Shown one piece after another: positions 7,076 to 13,469 of a stretch of 13,469 nt of DNA. The DNA is taken from assembly GCA_905203795.1 (NCBI GenBank), contig CAJKXG010000007.1:1-13469 (forward strand), in the 5' to 3' direction. This DNA is from an uncultured Oscillospiraceae bacterium (GTDB lineage: Bacteria; Bacillota; Clostridia; Oscillospirales; Acutalibacteraceae). Both the position numbers and the translations under genes were made by a program. Under the pieces are notes generated by a model. The model had not been told where the DNA came from, searched no databases, and saw nothing but the letters and a program-made list of their open reading frames with translations. How positions within the stretch are numbered: the stretch's first letter is position 1; each line of letters opens with the position of its first letter.

Positions 7076-8857
7076 TTAATGCAGCCCGTTGATGAATTTG
7101 TTCATCTTCTCCACACGGGCGGTCAGATAATTGACCAGCAGATCCACCTGCTTGTCGTAGGAATTCGCATACACCACGGCGTTCGGATTGGCGCCGACTT
7201 TGCTGTTCAGAATGTTCCAGCGGCGGAAATTGTATTCCTGCGAAGCTGCCAGCGTATTGGCATAGCCGCGGATTACGCTTTCCAGATCGCTGATGTTCTG
7301 ATAAAATGTTGCCCACTCCTGCTTCAGGATGGTGCGTGCTTCCGGATTCTGGAACAGCAGATAGAACCAGCCCGCCGTGCTGGTATACAGCGAATCAATC
7401 TCATCTTTGGTGTTCCAGTAATCGCAGTTGCCGCTGCTGCGGTCGAAATCCCACGGCGGCCCCAGTTTGAGTTTGCCGCCTGCGTCCAGTGTCATGAACA
7501 CACTGGAGTGCATGGAACTGTCGGTATTGTTCATCAATTCCTCCACGATGTACCACCGCGCGAAGGAGGTCACGTCCAGTTGCTTTTCGATTTCCGCATA
7601 GTCGTTGGTCTGCAAGGCAATGGAGATATTGCTGATATATTCGCCCACGTAATCCGCCATTTCGTCTTTCAGCTCCGTGACAGACGGTTTTTTCAGCGTC
7701 AGCCACTTGCCGCCGATCCCCAGCGGCATGAAGGTTTCTTCGGTGAAAGGATCGTAGTAAAAATAGCTGCCGGTGGTGCTCCATTGATCGCTCTGCTGAT
7801 GCGGCACTTCCGCGACATGCCCGTCGAATTCCATCAGATAGCCGATGCTGTCGGGGGTGGTATAGGTTGCCTCATCGTATTTGGTGATGTTGACGCGGTC
7901 GCCCTCGATCTCCACCTTTTCGCAGAGATTGTATGTACCCCAGTACACACCGTTGTACCAGAAATCCACGGGACGCATCTGCATGACATACGACGTGCCG
8001 ATCGTCTCGGAGAGATACATCGCTACGTTGTTGCGGATCAGCGATTTATCCTCATAATTGGCCACCAGCGCCCAATCCTTCGAGTTGGACATGCCGAGCA
8101 GTTTCGCTTTTTCCGCCAGCTTGACGGTGTAGCCCTTTTTCGGCTGCTCCCAGCTTGAGTTGCCGCGCCCTTTGGCAGTGGCGGTCATGAGCAGCGGGGT
8201 TTCCGCCGCATAGTCGCAATAGCGGCTGTCGCCGCCGCCCACATATACCGTGCAGTCGCGGTAAGAGTACCGGCTGTCGATCGCGTAATAATCGATGGTG
8301 GTCAGCGCGACCGACGGAATGCCTGTCGCCAACGCTTCCACCTTCAGCGTCACATCCTGCTTAGAGCCGTCGCGCGCTTCCAGCGACAGCGTGACCGGCT
8401 CGTTCAGATCCAGCTTCGTTTCGCCGGACACCATGTCTGCCCCGTTATACACCGCGCGCGCGCCGCTCAGCGAAAAATCCGCCACCAGCGCCGAACGATC
8501 CACGCCTGCGGGCAGCACCGCCGTCAGTTCGCCGTCGCCGATATAGCAGGCGAGGTTAAACGGGAGCGCGAGATTGTGCTCCGTCGTGAAAGCAAAATAA
8601 TCGAATTCCTTGGCGTCCGCCGCATCCGAGCCTACTGTTTCCAACTCGCTCACATCGTAAAACGGACGACCGGCCTTGTCTGAGGTGGGGTCGATCGCGT
8701 CGAGACGGTTCACCGGAGTGGGACGCGTCTCCGAAGAGGCAGGGTCGCGGACGTCGCCTTTTCCGTTGCAGGCAGTCAACAGCCCGCCCATCAGACAGAT
8801 CGCGGTCAGCAGTGCCGCGCAGCGTCGTATCTTCAATCGGGTCAATCCTTTCGTCAT
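7076..8857 (-). CDS. CotH-family kinase lipoprotein
   Basis: 593 residues from the ATG at 8857. The N-terminus is a lipoprotein signal with lipobox LLTAC at 26-30, so it should be anchored to the outer face of the membrane. A low-complexity tether (~31-55), an Ig-like module (~87-177) and the CotH kinase domain (~185-490) follow. Landmarks are KGRGNSSW (229-236), NYEDKSLIRN (267-276), VYWGTYNLCEKVEIEGDRVN and WDFDRSSGN (469-477). It is clearly a paralogue of the downstream dockerin-bearing CotH protein and matches it through both the Ig-like and kinase parts, but has a lipid anchor where that protein has a dockerin. Start choice is uncertain: the ATG has no good ribosome binding site, while a TTG at 8836 lies 9 nt after GAAAGGA and would give MKIRRCAALLTAICL, a more typical lipoprotein start. 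Substrates are unknown; phosphorylation of surface proteins is inferred from the family. Confidence 0.9.
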   Translation of the reverse strand: MTKGLTRLKIRRCAALLTAICLMGGLLTACNGKGDVRDPASSETRPTPVNRLDAIDPTSDKAGRPFYDVSELETVGSDAADAKEFDYFAFTTEHNLALPFNLACYIGDGELTAVLPAGVDRSALVADFSLSGARAVYNGADMVSGETKLDLNEPVTLSLEARDGSKQDVTLKVEALATGIPSVALTTIDYYAIDSRYSYRDCTVYVGGGDSRYCDYAAETPLLMTATAKGRGNSSWEQPKKGYTVKLAEKAKLLGMSNSKDWALVANYEDKSLIRNNVAMYLSETIGTSYVMQMRPVDFWYNGVYWGTYNLCEKVEIEGDRVNITKYDEATYTTPDSIGYLMEFDGHVAEVPHQQSDQWSTTGSYFYYDPFTEETFMPLGIGGKWLTLKKPSVTELKDEMADYVGEYISNISIALQTNDYAEIEKQLDVTSFARWYIVEELMNNTDSSMHSSVFMTLDAGGKLKLGPPWDFDRSSGNCDYWNTKDEIDSLYTSTAGWFYLLFQNPEARTILKQEWATFYQNISDLESVIRGYANTLAASQEYNFRRWNILNSKVGANPNAVVYANSYDKQVDLLVNYLTARVEKMNKFINGLH

Positions 8858-8908
8858 TGATAAGGACGCTGCCTGGCAACCGCTGCATCAGCGCAAATCC
8901 TCGCGTTC

Positions 8909-8937
8909 ATTGTACCATGGATTTTACCAAAAATCAA
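8909..8937 (-). promoter_or_regulatory. Sigma-A-type promoter of the CotH operon
   Basis: On the minus strand TTGATT (8937-8932) and TACAAT (8914-8909) are separated by exactly 17 nt. Transcription would start near 8902, about 45 nt before the ATG and 66 nt before the TTG candidate start. It is divergent from the promoter at 9018-9047. Confidence 0.72.
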
Positions 8938-9017
8938 GAGAAATGCGCAAGATTTTCATGGTTGTTTATAAAAGCGCCCGTTTTCGCAGCAGGGATAAAA
9001 AGCGGCCGGCAAGGTGA

Positions 9018-9047
9018 TTGACAAAAAGCACGTTTTGCTATTATAAT
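9018..9047 (+). promoter_or_regulatory. Consensus sigma-A promoter of the PqqD/peptidase unit
   Basis: Perfect TTGACA at 9018-9023 and perfect TATAAT at 9042-9047 with an 18-nt spacer. Both hexamers are exact consensus, so basal expression may be high. The predicted start is near 9054, giving a ~30-nt leader. The 8858-9017 stretch between this and the CotH start holds only the divergent CotH promoter; no gene is seen there. Confidence 0.82.
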
Positions 9048-9082
9048 GAAATCAACAGATGCGAAAGGGGATGGCATGACCA

Positions 9083-9343
9083 TTGAAGACGAAGAAGGGC
9101 TATATCCTGCGCACGGTGGCAGGCAGCTTTGTGGTGGTCGCCGTCGGGCGGCTGGATTTTAACGGTATGATCACGCTGAACGAGACGGGCGCGCTGCTGT
9201 GGAAGCGACTGGAGCAGGGCGCGACCGAGCAGGAGCTGATCGACGCGCTGCTGGCGGAATACGATGTGAGCGCGGAAACGGCAGCGGCGGATGTGACGGC
9301 GTTTTTGGATAAAATGAAGGGTGCGGATCTGCTTGACGCATAA
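9083..9343 (+). CDS. PqqD-like peptide-chaperone protein
   Basis: 86 residues, the usual size for this family. PqqD-like proteins are small winged-helix domains (RiPP recognition elements) that hold precursor peptides for modifying enzymes. The family pattern is evident: RTVAGSFVVVAVGRLDFNGM, then ITLNETGALLWKRLEQGATE, then EQELIDALLAEYDVSAETAAADVTAFLDKM. The start is a TTG preceded by AAAGGGG (9064-9070), about 12 nt upstream; no in-frame ATG is available, and the TTG gives the expected MKxKKGY N-terminus. The neighbouring ATGs at 9071 and 9076 are in other frames; the first stops within three codons and the second after 28. The gene overlaps the next one, a signal-peptidase-like protein. 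No precursor peptide or radical-SAM gene is visible in the window, so the biological partner is unknown. Confidence 0.85.
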   Translation: MKTKKGYILRTVAGSFVVVAVGRLDFNGMITLNETGALLWKRLEQGATEQELIDALLAEYDVSAETAAADVTAFLDKMKGADLLDA

Positions 9344-9779
9344 GGTCGATCTGGCGGACATGAACGAGCTGATGCTCGAGACGCTGCAAAGCGGCGGCGA
9401 GGTCACGTTCACCGTCACCGGCGTGAGTATGATGCCGCTGTTGCGGGACGGATTGGATCGGGTCGTGCTCGTGCAGCCGCAAGGACGGCTGCACGAGCAC
9501 GATGTGGCGTTTTATCGGCGGCGGGACGGACAATTTGTGCTGCATCGCGTCATGTGCGTGTGTCCCGACAGCTATGTCATGTGCGGCGACAATCAGGTCG
9601 GTTATGAGACGGGTATCGCCGACACGCAGGTGTTGGCGGTGATGAAAGGATACTACCGCGACGGGGTGTACCACCCCTGCGGTGACACGCGCGACCGCCG
9701 TTATTGCAGGCGCATGCAGATGCGTCGGTTTTTTCGGCGGTGGAAAGGACGCGCGGCGCGGGTGCTGCGCGGGAGATAA
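9321..9779 (+). CDS. S24/S26-family signal-peptidase-like protein
   Basis: Up to 152 residues. The core matches the signal peptidase I / LexA-type fold: TGVSMMPLLRDGLDRVVL carries the nucleophile serine in GxSMxP, followed by DVAFYRRRDGQFVLHRVM and YVMCGDNQ. The second catalytic position reads LHRV, so this is a Ser-His (SipW/ER-like) rather than a Ser-Lys enzyme. There is no N-terminal membrane helix, unlike housekeeping signal peptidases; the C-terminus is very basic (RRMQMRRFFRRWKGRAARV). The start is uncertain: GTG at 9321 abuts its ribosome binding site, TTG at 9333 lies 11 nt after GAAGGG and gives MTHKVDLADM, and ATG at 9360 is a third option. The gene overlaps the PqqD-like gene, so the two are co-translated. 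A role in maturing a peptide held by the PqqD protein is plausible but inferred. It contains a perfect 17-bp inverted repeat at 9463-9502. Confidence 0.82.
   Translation: MRICLTHKVDLADMNELMLETLQSGGEVTFTVTGVSMMPLLRDGLDRVVLVQPQGRLHEHDVAFYRRRDGQFVLHRVMCVCPDSYVMCGDNQVGYETGIADTQVLAVMKGYYRDGVYHPCGDTRDRRYCRRMQMRRFFRRWKGRAARVLRGR
9463..9502. repeat. Perfect 17-bp inverted repeat inside the peptidase gene
   Basis: TCGTGCTCGTGCAGCCG at 9463-9479 is followed, after a 6-nt loop CAAGGA, by its exact reverse complement at 9486-9502. The arms encode VVLVQPQGRLHEHDV in the peptidase, between the catalytic serine and the histidine. A G-U pair could extend the stem by one in RNA. Confidence 0.9.
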
Positions 9780-9781
9780 GC

Positions 9782-9825
9782 ATAACGAAGAACGGCTCTC
9801 CTTTCGGAGAACCGTTTTTCGTTAT
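9782..9825 (+). terminator. Long-stem terminator of the PqqD/peptidase unit
   Basis: Arms at 9782-9801 and 9806-9825 form a 20-bp stem around TTTC, with one C/A mismatch and one G-U pair. The upper stem AACGGCTCTCC pairs with GGAGAACCGTT and is followed directly by TTTTTC, the likely release point. It begins 3 bases after the peptidase stop codon. Confidence 0.85.
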
Positions 9826-9853
9826 AGGGATATGTGATGAGAAAATCGTGTTA

Positions 9854-10066
9854 GCTTTACACAAGCTATGAGCTGTGCCCGTGTACCCATCCACGGTGGG
9901 GAGTTTGCGCTGTGCGCAAACTCGGGGACACAGCCATGTGGCTAAAGTTTTACGTAAACTATGAGCTGTGCCCGTGTACCCATCCACGGTGGGGAGTTTG
10001 CGCTGTGCGCAAACTCGGGGACACAGCCATGTGGCTAAAGTTTTACGTAAACTACGAGCTGTGTCC
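9854..10066. repeat. Structured 93-bp tandem repeat array
   Basis: Two identical 93-bp copies lie at 9866-9958 and 9959-10051; a partial third copy (10052-10066, one base changed in 11) ends 1 base from the stop of the ammonium transporter gene, and a diverged partial copy lies at 9854-9865. Each unit contains a perfect 10-bp hairpin (GAGTTTGCGC / GCGCAAACTC around TGT), a CCCATCCACGGTGGGG hairpin, an outer GCTGTG / CACAGC pairing that could close a three-way junction, AGCCATGTGGCT, and a GTTTTACGTAAAC hairpin. The last body also pairs GGACACAGC (10019-10027) with GCTGTGTCC (10058-10066) and may terminate transcripts of the nitrogen operon. The 93-bp length keeps frames open on both strands, but no ribosome binding site or family match supports a protein. 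The 9780-10067 interval holds only this array and the terminator. Confidence 0.88.
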
Positions 10067-10067
10067 T

Positions 10068-11792
10068 TTATTCCACATCCTGCAAGGCGTCGTAGCCTTC
10101 CTCGCCGGTGCGGACCTTGATGACGTTCTCCACATCGTACACGAAGATCTTGCCGTCGCCGATGTGTCCGGTGTACAGGACTTTCTTCGCCGTCTCGATA
10201 ACCGTCTTGACCGGCACCTTGCAGACGACAATCTCGACCTGCACCTTCGGCAGCAGCGTGACTTCCATCAACGCGCCGCGATAATATTCCGGCTTGCCCT
10301 TCTGCGCACCGCAGCCGAGCACGTTGGTGACCGTCATACCCGTGATGCCGATATCCATCATCGCCGTCTTGAGCAGTTCCAGACGCTCCTGCTTCATGAC
10401 GATCTCGATCTTGGTCATCTTGACATCGGAAGCCGTGATCGTCTTGGGTTCGCTCTTAACCATCACCGGCACGGCGTCATCCACCGGCACCGCATCCTTC
10501 GCAGGCACAACAGCGGCGGGCATATCCAGCACCGTCAAATCGCTGACGTTCGGCACAAAGTCCGCATACGAGCTGACCAAGCCGTGTTCCGGCAGATCCA
10601 GACCGCTGATTTCCTCTTCGGGAGACACACGCAGACCGTTGGTCTTTTTGATCACCAAGAACACAATGGTCATGCAAACGGCCGTCCAAGCGCCCACGGC
10701 GAGCACGCCCAACGCCTGTACACCCAACTGACGGAAGCCGCCGCCGTAGAACAGACCGTTCTGCGTATCCAACAGACCGACTGCCAGTGTGCCCCAGATG
10801 CCGTTGGCCATGTGAACGCCGACCGCACCGACCGGGTCGTCAATGTGCAGTTTGAGGTCGAGGACTTCGACGACCACGACGACCAGGATGCCGGAGACCA
10901 CGCCGACGACGATCGCGCCGACAGCGTCCAGATTGGAGCAGCCTGCCGTGATGCCGACCAGACCGGCCAGCGACGCGTTCAAGCACATCGACACATCGGG
11001 CTTGCCGTTTTTGACCCATGTGAAGATCATCGTGACGACCGTCGCCACGGCGGGGGCGATGGTGGTGGTCACAAAGATGGAAGCAAGCTGATCGCCGGAA
11101 GTGGCGGCGGCGCCGTTAAAGCCATACCAGCCGAACCACAGGATGAAGCAGCCGAGAGCGCCCATCGGGATGTTGTGACCGGGGATCGCGCGCACCTGCA
11201 TGATCTTCCCGCTCTTGTCCTTGACATATTTGCCGAGACGGGGACCGACCATGATCGCGCCGATCAGTGCCGCAATGCCGCCCACCATGTGGATGGCGCA
11301 GGAGCCGGCGAAATCGACAAAGCCCAATTGCACGAGCCAGCCCTTCGGATTCCAAATCCAGCCAGCTTCGATCGGATATACGACCAAGCTGATGATGCCG
11401 CTGTAGATGCAGTAGGAGCTGAACTTGGTGCGTTCTGCCATGGCGCCGGACACGATGGTGGCGGCGGTGGCGCAGAACACGAGGTTAAAGACGAAGCTGG
11501 ACCAATCAAAGTTGGCATAATCGGTGAAGATATCCAGATTGGGAACGCCGATAATCCCCATGAAGTAGTCTTCTGCCATCATCAGCGAGAAGCCCAGCAG
11601 GATAAAGACGACCGTGCCGATACAGAAATCCATCAGGTTCTTCATGATGATGTTGCCGGCGTTTTTCGCGCGGGTGAAGCCGGCCTCCACCATGGCAAAA
11701 CCCGCCTGCATGAAGAACACCAGCGCGGCGCCGATCAAAAACCAGATACCGAATATCGTACCGTCGATATACTCGAGTATGTTGTCTGCCAT
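10068..11792 (-). CDS. amt: Ammonium transporter fused to a P-II signalling domain
   Basis: 574 residues. Residues ~1-385 are an Amt/MEP ammonium channel with about eleven membrane helices. The two pore histidines are present (SCAIHMVGG at H168, GVHMANGIWG at H327), with D160 in the conserved LGFVDFAGS segment. A linker (~386-457) with proline/alanine/valine-rich pseudo-repeats leads to a complete P-II (GlnB/GlnK) domain at ~459-574, with TGMTVTNVLGCGAQKGKP, T-loop EYYRGALMEVTLLPK and the signature GHIGDGKIFVYDV. P-II proteins normally block the Amt pore from the cytoplasm when 2-oxoglutarate is low; here the regulator is covalently attached. Residue 51 of the P-II numbering is methionine (M509), not the uridylylated tyrosine; Q39 and K90 are kept. 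The ATG at 11792 is chosen because AGGGGG lies 7 nt upstream. It lies 52 bp after glutamine synthetase, probably in one operon. Confidence 0.93.
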   Translation of the reverse strand: MADNILEYIDGTIFGIWFLIGAALVFFMQAGFAMVEAGFTRAKNAGNIIMKNLMDFCIGTVVFILLGFSLMMAEDYFMGIIGVPNLDIFTDYANFDWSSFVFNLVFCATAATIVSGAMAERTKFSSYCIYSGIISLVVYPIEAGWIWNPKGWLVQLGFVDFAGSCAIHMVGGIAALIGAIMVGPRLGKYVKDKSGKIMQVRAIPGHNIPMGALGCFILWFGWYGFNGAAATSGDQLASIFVTTTIAPAVATVVTMIFTWVKNGKPDVSMCLNASLAGLVGITAGCSNLDAVGAIVVGVVSGILVVVVVEVLDLKLHIDDPVGAVGVHMANGIWGTLAVGLLDTQNGLFYGGGFRQLGVQALGVLAVGAWTAVCMTIVFLVIKKTNGLRVSPEEEISGLDLPEHGLVSSYADFVPNVSDLTVLDMPAAVVPAKDAVPVDDAVPVMVKSEPKTITASDVKMTKIEIVMKQERLELLKTAMMDIGITGMTVTNVLGCGAQKGKPEYYRGALMEVTLLPKVQVEIVVCKVPVKTVIETAKKVLYTGHIGDGKIFVYDVENVIKVRTGEEGYDALQDVE

Positions 11793-11844
11793 AAGATAAC
11801 CCCCTAACAATTTTTCCAAAAGGCGTATGCCTGTTTGAACTGAA

Positions 11845-13469
11845 TCAGACCTTGAACAGCAGATCGCCGTAAGACGGGAACGGCCAATCCTCGGCGGACA
11901 TGTTGAGCTCGATCTCGTCCGCCACCGCACGCAGATCCTGCATGGCGGCAAACACCTTGTCGCGGTAGTAAGCGGCCTCATCCAAAGCCGTGTCGCCCGT
12001 CACACCGTCGATTGCCGCATCCAGCGCTTGCAGCTTTTTGCTCATGGTGCTGCTCAGCGCGGACAGCTTTTTCACCAGCTCCACTTCCATGTCGCACGGG
12101 ATGTCCGCCACGACGGCTTTTTTCGCCGCTACGGCGTTGGCCAGCTTGGTCACGTATTTGCTGACGGCCGGCACAACCTGTTTTTTCACCATGTCCGACA
12201 GGGTGAGCGCTTCAATGTGCAGCACCTTGCTGTAGGTTTCCAGCAAAATCTCATAGCGGGAACGCATCTCTGCTTCGGTGAAAATATGATGCGCGGTAAA
12301 CAGCTTGATGCTCTTGTCACTGATGAATTCCGGCAGCGCGTCTACGGTGGTTTTCAGATTCGCCAGACCGCGTTTTGCCGCTTCCACCGGCCACTCGGCG
12401 GAATAGCCGTCGCCGTTGAAGATGATGCGCTTATGCTCTTTGATGGTACGCTTGATCAGCGTATTCAGCGCCGCCTGGAAGTCGTCCGCTTTTTCCAGTT
12501 CGTCGGCGAATTGCTTCAGTTCTTCGGCGACTACCGTGTTCAGCACGATATTCGGACCGGAGATGGACAGTGCCGAACCGAGCATGCGGAACTCAAATTT
12601 GTTGCCCGTGAACGCAAATGGCGAAGTGCGGTTGCGGTCGGTGGTGTCCTTCGGGAAGTTGGGCAACACATGCACGCCGATCTCCATGGTCTCTTTCTCG
12701 TGTGCGCCGTACGGCGTGCCGCTCTCGATCGCATCGAGGATCGCCGCCAGTTCGTCGCCCACGAACATGGACACGATGGCGGGCGGCGCTTCGTTCGCGC
12801 CCAGACGGTGATCGTTGCCCGCGGAGGCAACCGACACGCGCAGCAGTTCTTGATATTCGTCCACGCCCTTGATGACGGCGGTCAGGAACAGCAGGAATTG
12901 CGCGTTCTCATACGGCGTCTCGCCGGGATCCAGCAGGTTGACGCCGGTATCGGTCGAGATCGACCAGTTGTTGTGCTTCCCGCTGCCGTTTACGCCCGCG
13001 AAGGGTTTCTCGTGCAGCAGGCACACCAGACCGTGCTTGGCGGCGACCTTTTTCATCGTCTCCATCGTCAGTTGGTTGTGGTCGGTGGCGATGTTGGTGG
13101 TGGTGAACACCGGCGCCAGTTCATGCTGCGCGGGCGCCACCTCGTTGTGTTTGGTCTTGGCGAAGATGCCGAGTTTCCACAACTCTTCGTCCAGATCTTT
13201 CATAAACGCCGCTACGCGGGGCTTGATCGCGCCGAAATAGTGGTCTTCCATTTCCTGTCCCTTCGGCGGACGCGCGCCCAGCAGGGTGCGGCCGGTGAAC
13301 AGCAGGTCGTCGCGTTGGTCGTACAGCTTTTTGTCAACGAGGAAGTACTCTTGTTCCGGACCGACAGTGGTCACCACCCGTTTGGCAGTGGTGTTGCCGA
13401 ACAGCCGCAATACCCGCAGTGCTTGATCGCTGATGGCTTCCATCGAGCGCAGCAGCGGGGTTTTCTTGT
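11845..13469 (-). CDS. glnN: Type III glutamine synthetase (N-terminus beyond window)
   Basis: The last ~540 of an expected ~700 residues are visible; the frame stays open through the right edge ([12 protein letters not shown]...), so the ATG at 13443 is internal. The enzyme condenses glutamate and ammonium to glutamine using ATP. Type III features are the large size and these motifs: [51 protein letters not shown] and [17 protein letters not shown], which supply the metal, ammonium and ATP sites of the catalytic core. The C-terminal ~150 residues are helical, as is usual for this type, ending SYGDLLFKV. It is followed 52 bp downstream by the Amt-P-II fusion, so ammonium import and assimilation appear to be co-transcribed. 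The promoter lies outside the window, so nothing can be said about its control. Confidence 0.95.
   Translation of the reverse strand, partial: KKTPLLRSMEAISDQALRVLRLFGNTTAKRVVTTVGPEQEYFLVDKKLYDQRDDLLFTGRTLLGARPPKGQEMEDHYFGAIKPRVAAFMKDLDEELWKLGIFAKTKHNEVAPAQHELAPVFTTTNIATDHNQLTMETMKKVAAKHGLVCLLHEKPFAGVNGSGKHNNWSISTDTGVNLLDPGETPYENAQFLLFLTAVIKGVDEYQELLRVSVASAGNDHRLGANEAPPAIVSMFVGDELAAILDAIESGTPYGAHEKETMEIGVHVLPNFPKDTTDRNRTSPFAFTGNKFEFRMLGSALSISGPNIVLNTVVAEELKQFADELEKADDFQAALNTLIKRTIKEHKRIIFNGDGYSAEWPVEAAKRGLANLKTTVDALPEFISDKSIKLFTAHHIFTEAEMRSRYEILLETYSKVLHIEALTLSDMVKKQVVPAVSKYVTKLANAVAAKKAVVADIPCDMEVELVKKLSALSSTMSKKLQALDAAIDGVTGDTALDEAAYYRDKVFAAMQDLRAVADEIELNMSAEDWPFPSYGDLLFKV

Noticed and set aside
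5805..8158. Two long plus-strand open frames opposite the CotH genes
   Set aside because: Their His/Gly/Val-rich sequence mirrors the CotH genes on the other strand; the minus-strand products have clear domains and signals.
9076..9162. ATG-initiated frame just before the PqqD-like gene
   Set aside because: It ends after 28 codons and has no similarity, while the overlapping TTG frame encodes a full PqqD-like protein.
9577..9987. Repeat-encoded peptide (GYTGTAHSL-type) on the minus strand
   Set aside because: The periodic peptide follows from a 93-bp repeat being divisible by three; no ribosome binding site or protein family supports it.
9866..10066. Possible CRISPR array
   Set aside because: The 93-bp copies are contiguous and identical, with no alternation of short repeat and unique spacer, and no cas genes are present.
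9912..11807. Long plus-strand open frame of 631 codons
   Set aside because: It lies antisense to the ammonium transporter, is rich in His/Asp as expected from the opposite strand of a GC-rich membrane protein gene, and begins inside the 93-bp repeat.

Overview
The window looks like a chromosomal piece of a fairly GC-rich clostridial gut bacterium, probably Oscillospiraceae/Ruminococcaceae-like. The signs are dockerin modules on two proteins, secreted CotH-type kinases, a type III glutamine synthetase, a PqqD/signal-peptidase-like gene pair, AGGAGG-type ribosome binding sites and consensus sigma-A-type promoters. The genus cannot be fixed from the sequence alone.

Layout. (1) Positions 1-304 hold the C-terminal end of a secreted protein finishing in a type I dockerin, followed by a hairpin at 312-360. 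(2) Positions 473-4947 are a plus-strand sugar-type ABC importer operon behind a TTGCTT-N17-TATAAT promoter: a large anchored solute-binding protein with a propeller-like N-terminal half, a MalF/UgpA-type permease, and a MalG/UgpE-type permease with an unusual extra C-terminal transmembrane segment and extracellular domain. No ATPase gene is present. A 17-bp hairpin at 4974-5011 separates this operon from the convergent genes that follow. (3) Positions 8857-5025, minus strand, carry two related CotH-family kinases in tandem: first a lipoprotein, then a dockerin-bearing secreted form, read from a TTGATT-N17-TACAAT promoter. (4) Positions 9018-9825, plus strand, are a two-gene unit encoding a PqqD-like protein and a signal-peptidase-like S24/S26 protein, closed by a 20-bp-stem terminator. 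(5) Positions 9854-10066 hold a structured 93-bp tandem repeat. (6) Positions 13469-10068, minus strand, carry nitrogen assimilation genes: type III glutamine synthetase (N-terminus beyond the window) followed by an ammonium transporter fused to a P-II regulator.

Working together: regions 1-3 suggest a glycan-degrading lifestyle with cohesin/dockerin assembly at the cell surface, sugar uptake and extracellular protein phosphorylation. Region 6 brings in ammonium and fixes it into glutamine, with the flux sensor built into the transporter. The observations most worth a second look are the 93-bp repeat with a compensatory base change in its hairpin, the permease with its fused extracellular domain, the orphan PqqD/peptidase pair with a 17-bp perfect inverted repeat inside the coding sequence, the lipoprotein/dockerin CotH pair, and the Amt-P-II fusion that lacks the uridylylation tyrosine.
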